Shown: in pieces, positions 16,019-22,880 of the stretch
Numbering within the stretch: position 1 is the stretch's first letter
Layout of the letters: every line of letters begins with the position of its first letter
Source: CAYFMS01 sp964462325
Lineage (GTDB): Bacteria > Patescibacteriota > Patescibacteriia > UBA9934
Length of the DNA: 27,131 nucleotides
Assembly (NCBI GenBank): GCA_964462325.1
Contig: CAYWYQ010000007.1
Location: 1 to 27,131, forward strand
Direction: 5' to 3'
Position numbers and translations under genes: made by a program
Notes under the pieces: model-generated
Told to the model about the DNA's origin: nothing
The model's database searches: none
What the model saw: the letters and a program-made list of their open reading frames with translations, nothing else

Positions 16019-16642
16019 ATGTGTTTTTCTGCAGCTGCAAGCTTTGGGGTAGGAGGGGCGCTTTCTGCTACTGGAGTCAAAACAATAACGTCGACAAAGA
16101 AAAAGAAGTACTTTATGGTGGCGCTTGTGCCGCTACTATTTGGTATTCAACAAATCCTTGAAGGTATTCAGTGGGTATCTGAACCAGGATCTCTGCTAAG
16201 TATGTATGCAGGATATGGCTTTTTATTTTTCGCCTTTCTCCTCTGGCCGACATATATCCCAATCGCTGTTTATGCATTGGAATCAAAAAAGAAACGAAAG
16301 AAGTACTTGCAAGGATTTGTTCTTTTAGGATTTTCTATCAGTGTATCTCTTCTTATGATGATGCTTCTCATCCCTCTAGAAATACAGATAATAGACGATC
16401 ACATTGTGTATGCATTTGAAAGTAATAAAGTAAGTATCGTTGCACTCATTATGTACCTTATTGCAACAATCGGGTCTATGTGGGCATCTTCCATAAAAGC
16501 TGTACGCGTATTTGGTGTCATTATTCTTGCTTTTGCACTCTTTTCTTGGCTTATATTTAATACCGCATTTGTTTCGGTTTGGTGTTTTTATGCGGCAGTA
16601 ATGAGCGTATTGATTTACCTGTATCTAAGTGGTAGAAAATAA
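16019..16642 (+). CDS. DUF6629-type polytopic membrane protein
   Basis: The N-terminus MCFSAAASFGVGGALSATGV followed by LVPLLFGIQQILEGIQW matches, from memory, the DUF6629 pattern (MCFSAxASF... and LIPLLFGIQQxxEG). Function of the family is unknown. At 207 aa it has about seven hydrophobic segments: about residues 5-22, 33-50, 59-80, 98-120, 138-155, 160-178 and 184-202. I choose ATG 16019 rather than an upstream in-frame TTG at 15989, because the family begins at MCFSA and a TATACT box lies 8 bases before this ATG. The gene is convergent with the small minus-strand gene ending at 16660. Confidence 0.78.
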   Translation: MCFSAAASFGVGGALSATGVKTITSTKKKKYFMVALVPLLFGIQQILEGIQWVSEPGSLLSMYAGYGFLFFAFLLWPTYIPIAVYALESKKKRKKYLQGFVLLGFSISVSLLMMMLLIPLEIQIIDDHIVYAFESNKVSIVALIMYLIATIGSMWASSIKAVRVFGVIILAFALFSWLIFNTAFVSVWCFYAAVMSVLIYLYLSGRK

Positions 16643-16659
16643 AAAACTGCAGACATACG

Positions 16660-17052
16660 TCATACAGTAATGGTTCGCAGCATTTGCGGGAAATAGAGGT
16701 CATGCATCAATGCGCGGCGCACATACGATCGGCATTTCAGTGAAACGAATAGAGCCAGTTTTACAGAGGTCATGCACCGTAAAAAGACTTGAATGTGATG
16801 TAGATCTTCCTGTTTCAAATCTTCAATGGTTTTTTGACAGATGAGGCGTATGGTGCCGATGCGTGCCAGATCCGTAAAGGCACTTTCTGTGTCGTAACGC
16901 CAGACATGTTCTCCTGTGACCTTCTTTTGTTCTGCAATTTTTTCAATTGCTTGATAATACAATACGAAATCCGATGTTCTAGATTGATTGAACTCCTTCT
17001 CGGCGTTTCGAAGGATTGTACGAATTTCTTCCAGTTGCTCCTTGATGGTCAT
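16660..17052 (-). CDS. Hypothetical protein, all-helical
   Basis: I do not recognise a family. The 130-aa protein is predicted mostly helical, rich in charged residues in its first half (EQLEEIRTILRNAEKEF, residues 5-21) and without a signal peptide or membrane segment. The ATG at 17052 has an AGGGG stretch about 7 bases upstream on the minus strand, one of the few Shine-Dalgarno-like sites in the window. It ends with TGA, the only TGA stop among the genes called here. It stands alone between a convergent membrane-protein gene and the M23 peptidase gene. Moderate confidence that it is real. Confidence 0.5.
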   Translation of the reverse strand: MTIKEQLEEIRTILRNAEKEFNQSRTSDFVLYYQAIEKIAEQKKVTGEHVWRYDTESAFTDLARIGTIRLICQKTIEDLKQEDLHHIQVFLRCMTSVKLALFVSLKCRSYVRRALMHDLYFPQMLRTITV

Positions 17053-17115
17053 TGCCTGCCCCTTGTATAAGGTCCATGTACAGTTAACAAGAAAAAAATA
17101 GAAAAAGTCAATGAA

Positions 17116-18300
17116 TTAGCGAATATTCGTGTTTATTTCTTGTTTTTGTCTTTCGAATTCTGCTGTCTGATCTTCAGGCAGAGCATTGCCTCGTGGGAAT
17201 TCCACTTCGAGTGGATTTTGTTTTACTCCATTCACTTCTACTTCATAATGCAAATGTGGTCCAGTACTCCAACCTGTTGAACCAACGTAACCAATGACAT
17301 CTCCCTGCTTTACGAAGTCTCCAGATGAAACATTGAATCGACTTAGGTGTGCATAGTTTGTGCGATAAGTACCATTATGAGTTATCTTAATGTAATTTCC
17401 GTATCCACGACTCCATGATGCAAAGTATACTTTCCCATCTGCGACGGCCATAATTGGTGTCCCCGTTGGCGCAGCATAATCGATAGCTAAATGAGGAGCT
17501 GTTCTTCCGGTGATTGGGTGGAATCGTGCAGAGCTATAGCCAGAGGTGATTCTTGAATAGGAAAGTGGAGCCTTTAAGAATGGTCGCACAAGTGAATCTC
17601 CATTTTCAGAATAGTATGTTGAGTCTCCTTCAGGTGTTTCGTATCGATATGCAACAATTTTCTTGCCTGTATTTGTAAATTCAGCCTTCAATACATTTCC
17701 AATACCAGCATTTTCACCATGACGCGATCGTTTTTCATAGACGACGAAGAATTCATCTCCTTGTTGAACCTGTGTTGCAAAATCTATCTCCCAAGCAAGA
17801 ACATCGGCAAACTTAATCACGAGTAATTCGCTCAATCCTTGATTGATTGCCGTGAGAAAAAGCGACTGGTCAATGCGACCGTATGCCTGTTCAACCGAGA
17901 TATCATATTCGATCTCTTTAAGCTGCGTTTCAAAATTATTTTCTAGATCAACGACAACCACTTCATCAGAATTTGGTTCATACTCAATTCTTTTTTGTAT
18001 ACCGTCTTCTGAAATAACGGAGATATCTTTTCCAAGTTTTACTTTTGTGAAATCAAATACCTCTTCCGCTGCATCAACAATTGCGAGAGCATCTGCATAG
18101 CTAAATCCAAGCGCTTCCATGGCAATCGTGAAGGTATCACCCTCACTGATTGTATGCCCCTGTTTTGTTATTTGAATCTCAGGTTCCGTGTGTAGTTCTT
18201 CTGCAATAGATTTTGCGTCAGCAGAACGATTAAGTACAAATTGATTCACGAAAAAAGCAAGACTTCCGGCAAAGAGACAAAATACAATAATTCGTTTCAT
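17116..18300 (-). CDS. M23-family metallopeptidase (LytM/NlpD type), membrane-anchored
   Basis: This is a probable peptidoglycan endopeptidase, or its activator, acting outside the membrane. The 394-aa protein begins with a hydrophobic signal anchor (residues 4-22). Next comes a LysM/OapA-like segment (GHTISEGDTFTIAMEALGFS, about residues 49-68), a middle domain, and a C-terminal LytM domain from about residue 255. Zinc ligands appear intact: HLAID near residue 270 (His and Asp) and PHLHYE near residue 350. YGNYIKITH and NYAHLS are the usual intervening strands. The degenerate inactive NlpD pattern is not seen, so enzymatic activity is likely. The start ATG at 18300 follows a TAAAAT box by 9 bases. 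Confidence 0.88.
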   Translation of the reverse strand: MKRIIVFCLFAGSLAFFVNQFVLNRSADAKSIAEELHTEPEIQITKQGHTISEGDTFTIAMEALGFSYADALAIVDAAEEVFDFTKVKLGKDISVISEDGIQKRIEYEPNSDEVVVVDLENNFETQLKEIEYDISVEQAYGRIDQSLFLTAINQGLSELLVIKFADVLAWEIDFATQVQQGDEFFVVYEKRSRHGENAGIGNVLKAEFTNTGKKIVAYRYETPEGDSTYYSENGDSLVRPFLKAPLSYSRITSGYSSARFHPITGRTAPHLAIDYAAPTGTPIMAVADGKVYFASWSRGYGNYIKITHNGTYRTNYAHLSRFNVSSGDFVKQGDVIGYVGSTGWSTGPHLHYEVEVNGVKQNPLEVEFPRGNALPEDQTAEFERQKQEINTNIR

Positions 18301-18309
18301 GTAGGTGCT

Positions 18310-18315
18310 ATTTTA
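18310..18315 (-). promoter_or_regulatory. -10 box of the M23 peptidase gene, leaderless type
   Basis: On the minus strand TAAAAT (with TG directly before it) ends 9 bases before the ATG at 18300. It lies just downstream of the typA terminator. Confidence 0.5.
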
Positions 18316-18334
18316 CAATAAAATCCGAATAAAA

Positions 18335-18358
18335 AAAATAACCCTTTCGGGTTATTTT
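18335..18358 (-). terminator. Terminator overlapping the typA stop codon
   Basis: AAAATAACCC-TTTC-GGGTTATTTT is a perfect 10-bp stem. On the minus strand it is followed by a run of Ts. The typA TAA stop (18357-18359) lies partly inside the stem. Confidence 0.85.
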
Positions 18359-20147
18359 ATGCAACTCCATGTCGCTTTCTTTCTGATTCTGTTAAGTATC
18401 GTTTTCGAATTCTTACGGTTTCAGGTGTTACTTCGACCAATTCATCTGAGTCAATGTATTCAAGTGCTCGTTCTAGGTTCATGTCGATAGGAGGGACAAG
18501 CTTTACCGCGGCATCTGCACCGGAAGAACGCATATTGGTCAATTTCTTTTCCTTGATTGGGTTCACAACCATATTACCTTTCATGCTCATTCCAATCACC
18601 ATTCCTTCGTAGACATCGGCACCTGCTCCTACAATCAGAGCTCCACGTGCCTGAAGACTATCAAGTGAATACGGTGTTGTCTTTCCATTAAATCCAGAAA
18701 TCATGGAAGCAGTTGTCCGCTTTTCGATTTCTCCCGTAAATGGAGCACGGTGAGAAAATTGGTGAGAAAGGGTTCCTTCTCCCTTGGTGTCTGTAATAAA
18801 CTCACTTCGATATCCAAGAAGTCCTCGTGTTGGAATATGGTATTCAAGTCGTGTTGAACCATTTTCACTTTGCATGCTGATCATTGTTCCTTTACGACGA
18901 CCAAGTTTTTCGATCACGGCACCTGAAAGAGCATCTGGTACATCAATAACGGCAATTTCAATTGGTTCCATTTTCTTTCCATCTTCTTCTGTGATCACAA
19001 CACGAGGCTGACTGACTTGAAGTTCAAATCCTTCACGTCGCATTTGTTCAATAAGAACAGCTAGATGCATTTCTCCGCGTCCACTCACCGTAAAGACATC
19101 CGATGTTTCTGGAAAATCAACATGAAGTCCCACATTGATTTCTAATTCCTTTTCAAGTCGCTCTCGAATTTGTCTCGAGGTAACAAGTGACCCTTCTTGT
19201 CCGGCAAAAGGAGAATTGTTTACCATGAAATCCATCTTCAAGGTTGGGGCATCAACAGTAATAGAGGGAAGGGCTTCTGCTTCTGTGTCTTCTGCAATGG
19301 TGTCTCCAACATAAATGTCTGGAATTCCAGCAATTTGAACAATATCTCCCGCTTCTGCTTCTGCAACTTTAATTTTATGCAGTCCTTTATTTGTAAGGAG
19401 TTCCGTAATTTTCTGTTTTGTACGTTTTCCATCTGTATCGATAACGGTGATAGTCATTCCAGCTTTAATAATACCTTCATAGACTCGTCCAGTGGCCATG
19501 CGACCAAGGAAATTGTCATAACTCAAGTTTACGGGTTGGAAACGCATAGGTAATTCCGTATTCTGTTTTGCNNNNNNNNNNNNNNNNNNNNNNNNNNNNG
19601 GTTGCAAATCCTTATCTTCATCTTCTAGGTTTTTCTTTGCAACACCATCACGTGCGATGGCATAAATATATTTGAAATCTAACTGATCTTCGCTCGCTCC
19701 AAGTTCAACGAAGGTATCAAATACCATGTCGAGAACGGCATCAGGACGAGCCATTGGTTTATCGATCTTATTAAGAACAACAATAGGCTTAAGTCCTAAT
19801 TCAAGAGATTTTCTTAATACAAATTTTGTTTGCGGCATTGGTCCTTCATACGCATCTACTAAAAGTAGTACAGAATCTACCATACGTAGTACGCGCTCTA
19901 CTTCTGAACCGAAATCGGCATGGCCAGGCGTGTCAACAATATTTACCTTCACATCTCCAAGCTGAATAGCGGTATTTTTCGCATAGATCGTAATCCCTCG
20001 TTCTTTTTCGAGTTCATTTGAATCCATGACACGTTCTTCAATAATTTCTCGTTCATCAAATGTACCAGACTGCTTCAGCATGGCATCTACGAGCGTTGTT
20101 TTCCCATGGTCAACATGGGCAATGATTGCAATATTTTTAAACTCCAT
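18357..20147 (-). CDS. typA: Ribosome-associated GTPase TypA/BipA (assembly gap inside)
   Basis: TypA/BipA is a translational GTPase of the EF-G superfamily that associates with ribosomes and aids 50S assembly, especially under stress or cold. Switch and nucleotide motifs are visible: G1 AHVDHGKTT, G3 DTPGHADFG and G4 NKIDKP. Later come domain II, the domain V-like region and the BipA-specific C-terminal domain with RGLLGYRSEFITDTKGEG and SLDSLQARGALIVGAG. Size is about 596 aa, normal. A run of 28 Ns (19572-19599) falls in the short linker after LEDEDKDLQP. The frame is kept, but relatives I recall have about two more residues there, so the gap length is probably only an estimate. Read on the minus strand from ATG 20147. 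Confidence 0.95.
   Translation of the reverse strand: MEFKNIAIIAHVDHGKTTLVDAMLKQSGTFDEREIIEERVMDSNELEKERGITIYAKNTAIQLGDVKVNIVDTPGHADFGSEVERVLRMVDSVLLLVDAYEGPMPQTKFVLRKSLELGLKPIVVLNKIDKPMARPDAVLDMVFDTFVELGASEDQLDFKYIYAIARDGVAKKNLEDEDKDLQXXXXXXXXXXAKQNTELPMRFQPVNLSYDNFLGRMATGRVYEGIIKAGMTITVIDTDGKRTKQKITELLTNKGLHKIKVAEAEAGDIVQIAGIPDIYVGDTIAEDTEAEALPSITVDAPTLKMDFMVNNSPFAGQEGSLVTSRQIRERLEKELEINVGLHVDFPETSDVFTVSGRGEMHLAVLIEQMRREGFELQVSQPRVVITEEDGKKMEPIEIAVIDVPDALSGAVIEKLGRRKGTMISMQSENGSTRLEYHIPTRGLLGYRSEFITDTKGEGTLSHQFSHRAPFTGEIEKRTTASMISGFNGKTTPYSLDSLQARGALIVGAGADVYEGMVIGMSMKGNMVVNPIKEKKLTNMRSSGADAAVKLVPPIDMNLERALEYIDSDELVEVTPETVRIRKRYLTESERKRHGVA
19572..19599. other. Assembly gap (28 Ns) within typA
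   Basis: Unresolved bases lie between the codons for Pro and Ala-Lys-Gln. The true sequence should encode the end of the G domain linker. Confidence 0.98.
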
Positions 20148-20166
20148 AATATAGGTTGAGGATCGA

Positions 20167-20195
20167 AGTCTATCATTTTTTGTGGTATTTGTAAA
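20167..20195 (-). promoter_or_regulatory. Promoter of typA
   Basis: On the minus strand TTTACA (20190-20195), a 17-base spacer and TAGACT (20167-20172) with a TGA extension lie about 20 bases before the ATG at 20147. The -35 overlaps the alternative upstream ATG of the divergent mazG-like gene, which favours the later start for that gene. Confidence 0.5.
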
Positions 20196-20210
20196 TGGCT
20201 GAAGGCGGTG

Positions 20211-20216
20211 TAAGAT
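20211..20216 (+). promoter_or_regulatory. -10 box of the mazG-like gene, leaderless type
   Basis: TAAGAT ends 8 bases before the ATG at 20225. Confidence 0.45.
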
Positions 20217-20224
20217 ACTTGCAT

Positions 20225-20566
20225 ATGCGGAACAAGATACAAGAATATCTCAAAAAGAGAAAATGGGATGAATTCAATCCAACAGACTTAGCGAAATCAA
20301 CAATTGTTGAGGCAGCTGAACTACTTGAATTATTTCAGTGGGGGCAAAAAACGCGCGCAGAATATATAAATGATAAGGATTTTGTACGAAAAGTTAGACA
20401 TGAAGTAGCCGATGTTGTTATTGATATAGATCAGTTAGCAAACCGTCTCGGATTTACTTTGGAAGAAGCGGTTGAAGAAAAGCTAGATTTTTTAGAAAAG
20501 AAATATCCAGTTGATGAAGTATTGAAAGGGAATGCGGACAAGATACATTGGGATCATCGGAACTAA
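20225..20566 (+). CDS. MazG-like nucleotide pyrophosphohydrolase
   Basis: This all-alpha NTP pyrophosphohydrolase resembles the small dCTP pyrophosphatase (RS21-C6/DCTPP1) branch, which cleans up non-canonical or excess nucleotides. From ATG 20225 it is 113 aa. The metal-binding pattern is E29-A-A-E32 and, about 28 residues later, E60-V-A-D63, matching the family's ExxE(12-28)ExxD. LLELFQW after the first pair is typical of this branch. The track-length start at ATG 20195 would add 10 residues, but a TAAGAT box 8 bases before 20225 and the family's usual N-terminus favour 20225. The methyltransferase gene begins 1 base after its stop codon, so the two are probably co-translated. Confidence 0.87.
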   Translation: MRNKIQEYLKKRKWDEFNPTDLAKSTIVEAAELLELFQWGQKTRAEYINDKDFVRKVRHEVADVVIDIDQLANRLGFTLEEAVEEKLDFLEKKYPVDEVLKGNADKIHWDHRN

Positions 20567-20567
20567 T

Positions 20568-21276
20568 ATGAAGTACAGCAAAAAGCAGTCTCCAAGAATG
20601 TTCTCACGCATTGCGAAACGATATGATTCCATCAATAAATGGATGAGTTTAGGGCTTCATAAAGGCTGGAAGAAACGTTTGGTTTCTGAAATGAAGGAAG
20701 GGGAGGGGCTGCATGTGCTTGATTTGGCGACAGGAACGGGNNNNNNNNNNTGTGTCGAAAAGAAGCAATGTCACATCTGTGATAGGCGTTGATCCATCAA
20801 AAGGCATGCTGGAAGTTGCGCGTTCACGAAATGTGAGTAAGAACGTAAGGTATGAAATCGGAGATGCTCAGCATTTAGATTATGATGACCAATCATTTGA
20901 TCGAATTTTGATGTCATTTGGTATTCGTAATGTACCAAATACAGAAAAAGCATTGAAAGAGATAAAACGAATACTAAAGCCAGGAGGAGAGGCTCTTATC
21001 ATGGAATTTTCACTGCCGAGCAATTTTATTGTCCGTTTTTTCTATTTGAATGTCTATTTACTATTCATCGGATCTCTTTATGGTTTGCTTTTTGCGCGTG
21101 ATGTAAAAGCGTACCTTTATTTGCGGAATACAATACGCGATTTTCCTTCTGGACATGCATTTGAAGAGTTATTGAGAAGTGCGGGTTTTGTAGATGTAAA
21201 ATCACAAACATTATTATTCGGCGGTGTCACGATATATACAGCTAATAACAAAATGCTACTGTTGTCCCATGACTAG
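20568..21276 (+). CDS. UbiE/MenG-type class I SAM methyltransferase (assembly gap inside)
   Basis: This resembles demethylmenaquinone/ubiquinone C-methyltransferases. The N-terminal block (SPRMFSRIAKRYDSINKWMSLGLHKGWKK) and motif I (VLDLATGTG) read in one frame. A run of 10 Ns follows (20741-20750), then IGVDPSKGMLEVAR, YEIGDAQHLDYDDQSFDRILMSFGIRNVPN and LKPGGEALIMEFS in a frame shifted by one. FGIRNVPN is characteristic of UbiE. The shift coincides exactly with the Ns, so the gap length is wrong by one or two bases modulo three and the gene is probably intact. Quinone synthesis is unusual for CPR bacteria, so the substrate is uncertain. It starts 1 base after the mazG-like gene. Confidence 0.82.
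20741..20750. other. Assembly gap (10 Ns) within the UbiE-type gene
   Basis: The coding frame changes across the Ns. A true gap of 8 or 11 bases (or another length restoring the frame) would make the gene continuous. Confidence 0.95.
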
Positions 21277-21297
21277 ATTATTGTTCGCTAAGAAAAA

Positions 21298-21318
21298 ATT
21301 GCATCGGGTGGATGCAAT
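21298..21318 (+). terminator. Hairpin after the UbiE-type gene
   Basis: ATTGCATC (21298-21305), loop GGGTG and GATGCAAT (21311-21318) form a perfect 8-bp stem, 22 bases after the stop codon. It is followed by CCTTTCT, a weak T-tract. Confidence 0.55.
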
Positions 21319-21320
21319 CC

Positions 21321-21342
21321 TTTCTGGTCGGGCTAGCGAGAC
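21321..21342 (+). repeat. Direct repeat of the tRNA-Pro 3' end, copy 1
   Basis: 22 bases here are identical to 21505-21526, which include the CCA end and the 3' acceptor and T-stem part of the tRNA-Pro gene. It is a tRNA remnant or one side of an old insertion. Confidence 0.75.
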
Positions 21343-21470
21343 ATCTCACTCGCTCACTTTGTTCGCTCATCCAGGGACTTCCGTCCCTAGGACGCTCGCT
21401 AGCTCGCTGTACCCTCGGCATGTAAGGGGGAATCCCCCTTACCATCCCCCAAGTTCGAGTATCACTAGAA
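21343..21470. other. Non-coding stretch with several short palindromes
   Basis: No gene is seen. Perfect hairpins include AGGGAC-TTCC-GTCCCT (21373-21388) and GTAAGGGGG-AAT-CCCCCTTAC (21422-21442). CTCGCT/AGCGAG words recur around 21337-21416. This looks like a cluster of degenerate intergenic repeats between the two copies of the tRNA-Pro end. Confidence 0.5.
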
Positions 21471-21474
21471 AAGA

Positions 21475-21506
21475 AAAACCCCCAGTCATTTCTGACTGAG
21501 GTTTTT
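21475..21506 (-). terminator. Terminator of tRNA-Pro
   Basis: On the minus strand CCTCAGTCA-GAAA-TGACTGGGG makes a stem with one mismatch followed by a T-tract, directly after the tRNA 3' end. Confidence 0.65.
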
Positions 21507-21526
21507 TCTGGTCGGGCTAGCGAGAC
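21505..21526 (+). repeat. Direct repeat of the tRNA-Pro 3' end, copy 2 (within the gene)
   Basis: Identical to 21321-21342, 184 bases away. Confidence 0.75.
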
Positions 21527-21585
21527 TCGAACTCACGACTTCTACGTCCCAAACGTAGCGCTCTAGCCTACTGAGCTATAGCCCG
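21509..21585 (-). tRNA. tRNA-Pro (anticodon TGG)
   Basis: On the minus strand the acceptor stem is CGGGCTA/TAGCCCG, the D arm GCTC-AGTAGGCTA-GAGC, and the anticodon stem CTACG/CGTAG with loop TTTGGGA (anticodon TGG). The T arm carries TTCGAGT. The discriminator is A, followed by an encoded CCA. Its 5' end is 5 bases from the 127-bp element at 21591-21717. Confidence 0.94.
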
Positions 21586-21590
21586 TTCTA

Positions 21591-21717
21591 TGTTCACGGG
21601 CTAAATTTACGATCTACGTTGTCAGACTTTTGCGCGCCTCGTCACCGTACTTTTCAAGTACGTGTCCTCGGTGCTCATCGTCTTCCTAGTATCTCATTAA
21701 ATTTATCTCCGTTCACT
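21591..21717 (-). repeat. 127-bp tRNA-associated element, copy upstream of tRNA-Pro
   Basis: Identical to the reverse complement of 22673-22799 except at 3 positions (124 of 127 match by direct reading). In minus-strand orientation it ends 5 bases before the tRNA-Pro 5' end. It contains a central hairpin around GTAC...GTAC and the blocks GATGAGCACCGAGGA, GGTGACGAGGCGCG and GTCTGACAACGTAG. Confidence 0.93.
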
Positions 21718-21796
21718 TACTAAACTGCGTCTCTTCTATAAATGAAAAGGTGCCGGAACTATAGCAATAATTAACCTCATTGGCAAGAGGAGGAGC

Positions 21797-21825
21797 TTAA
21801 CAAGAACGTATTTTTGCGCTAGGAT
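21797..21825 (+). promoter_or_regulatory. Promoter of trmB, leaderless type
   Basis: TTAACA (21797-21802), a 17-base spacer and TAGGAT (21820-21825) end 8 bases before the ATG at 21834. Confidence 0.55.
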
Positions 21826-21833
21826 CCGCGTAT

Positions 21834-22490
21834 ATGAGAAAAAAGAATATTCGATTTGAGGACAATCAAAAACGGATGAACATTCTAGAACCCGGCAAGC
21901 CATTATTTGGACAGATTTATGGTAGATGGAAACAGGAGTACTTTGGGAATAAAAATCCGATTGTTCTTGAAATTGGCTGTGGTCGAGGAGACTATACGGT
22001 TGGTCTCGCTCGTGAATTTCCAAAAAAGAATTTTATCGGCATGGATATGAAGGGGGACAGAATTTGGTTTGGGGCATGTGTTGCAGAGGAGGAAGATCTG
22101 AAAAATGTTGGATTTATTCGATCAAGGATAGAGCTGCTTCATGATTTTTTTAGCGCTGATGAAGTGGGCGAAATCTGGATTACCTTTCCCGGACCAAGGC
22201 CTCGTAAAGGTGAGGCGAATAGAAGGTTAACAACTCCTAAATTCCTAGAGCTCTACAAAACAATTCTTAAAAAAGATGGGATTATTCATGTAAAAACTGA
22301 TAGTGATTTTGTATATGAATATACACAAGAGGTTTTAGATGTTCGAAATGATACCGAGATACTTGCTCGTACAACAGATCTTTACGGATCTAAATTTGTA
22401 GGAGTGCATCATGGGATCAAAACTCATTTTGAAAAAAGGTATTTAGCACAAGGAAAGAAGATAAAATACATGGCCTTTAGATTCAAGTAA
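21834..22490 (+). CDS. trmB: tRNA (guanine-N7)-methyltransferase TrmB
   Basis: TrmB uses SAM to methylate G46 in the variable loop of many tRNAs. The protein is 218 aa, a normal length. SAM-binding motif I is LEIGCGRGDYTVGLA (about residues 43-57), with NFIGMDMKGDR after it. EIWITFPGPRPRKGEANRRL is the family signature (usually FPDPW.K..H.KRRL), here with GPRPR in place of DPWPK. IIHVKTDSDFVYEYT is the conserved C-terminal strand. The gene lies between oppositely oriented tRNA genes and inside the 127-bp inverted repeat, a fitting context for a tRNA-modifying enzyme. The ATG follows a good -35/-10 pair by 8 bases. Confidence 0.92.
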   Translation: MRKKNIRFEDNQKRMNILEPGKPLFGQIYGRWKQEYFGNKNPIVLEIGCGRGDYTVGLAREFPKKNFIGMDMKGDRIWFGACVAEEEDLKNVGFIRSRIELLHDFFSADEVGEIWITFPGPRPRKGEANRRLTTPKFLELYKTILKKDGIIHVKTDSDFVYEYTQEVLDVRNDTEILARTTDLYGSKFVGVHHGIKTHFEKRYLAQGKKIKYMAFRFK

Positions 22491-22494
22491 TACC

Positions 22495-22523
22495 TTGACT
22501 ATTCACCTTATATTGGGTACACT
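22495..22523 (+). promoter_or_regulatory. Promoter of tRNA-Phe
   Basis: TTGACT (22495-22500), a 17-base spacer and TACACT (22518-22523) lie 19 bases before the mature tRNA. Confidence 0.7.
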
Positions 22524-22542
22524 CTCATCACTAAATTAGTAT

Positions 22543-22617
22543 GCCGAGGTAGCTCAGTGGTAGAGCAGAGGACTGAAGAACCTCGTGTCGAGAGTTCGAT
22601 TCTCTCCCTCGGCACCA
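22543..22617 (+). tRNA. tRNA-Phe (anticodon GAA)
   Basis: Acceptor GCCGAGG/CCTCGGC, D arm GCTC-AGTGGTA-GAGC, anticodon loop CTGAAGA (GAA), T arm GAGAG-TTCGATT-CTCTC, discriminator A and an encoded CCA. The anticodon stem is GAGGA/ACCTC, so the last pair (31-39) is an A-A mismatch where A-U is usual. Confidence 0.93.
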
Positions 22618-22672
22618 CAGAATTTTAGAAGTGAAAATCTGAACGCAAAGTGCGCCAGAAAAATGTTAATAT

Positions 22673-22799
22673 AGTGAACGGAGATAAATTTGATGAGATA
22701 CTAGGAAGACGATGAGCACCGAGGAAACGTACTTGAAAGGTACGGTGACGAGGCGCGCAAAAGTCTGACAACGTAGATCGTAAATTTAGCCCGTGAACA
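22673..22799 (+). repeat. 127-bp tRNA-associated element, copy upstream of tRNA-Ile
   Basis: Inverted copy of 21591-21717 with 3 differences. It ends 4 bases before the tRNA-Ile 5' end and points towards it. The two copies are 955 bases apart and enclose trmB and tRNA-Phe. Confidence 0.93.
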
Positions 22800-22803
22800 G
22801 TAC

Positions 22804-22880
22804 GGGTGTGTAGCTCAGGTGGTTAGAGCGCAGTCCTGATAAGACTGAGGTCCATGGTTCGAGTCCATGCACACCCACCA
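22804..22880 (+). tRNA. tRNA-Ile (anticodon GAT)
   Basis: Acceptor GGGTGTG/CACACCC, D arm GCTC-AGGTGGTTA-GAGC, anticodon stem CAGTC/GACTG with loop CTGATAA (GAT), T loop TTCGAGT, discriminator A and an encoded CCA. It is not in a 16S-23S spacer, its common location in bacteria. Confidence 0.95.

Noticed and set aside
16660..17052. Code 25 (TGA read as glycine), as in Gracilibacteria and SR1
   Set aside because: No gene needs an internal TGA, glycines in conserved motifs are encoded by GGN, and reading through the one TGA stop would run into the convergent gene.
20532..21276. Apparent frameshift in the UbiE-type gene
   Set aside because: The frame changes exactly at a run of 10 Ns. The length of the gap is not reliable, so a pseudogene call is not justified.
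21343..21470. CRISPR array
   Set aside because: Repeated CTCGCT/AGCGAG words are short, irregular and palindromic. There are no evenly spaced identical repeats, and no cas gene is present anywhere in the window.
21224..21499. 91-aa frame after the UbiE-type gene
   Set aside because: It runs through a hairpin, a tRNA remnant and palindromes, and is not protein-like.
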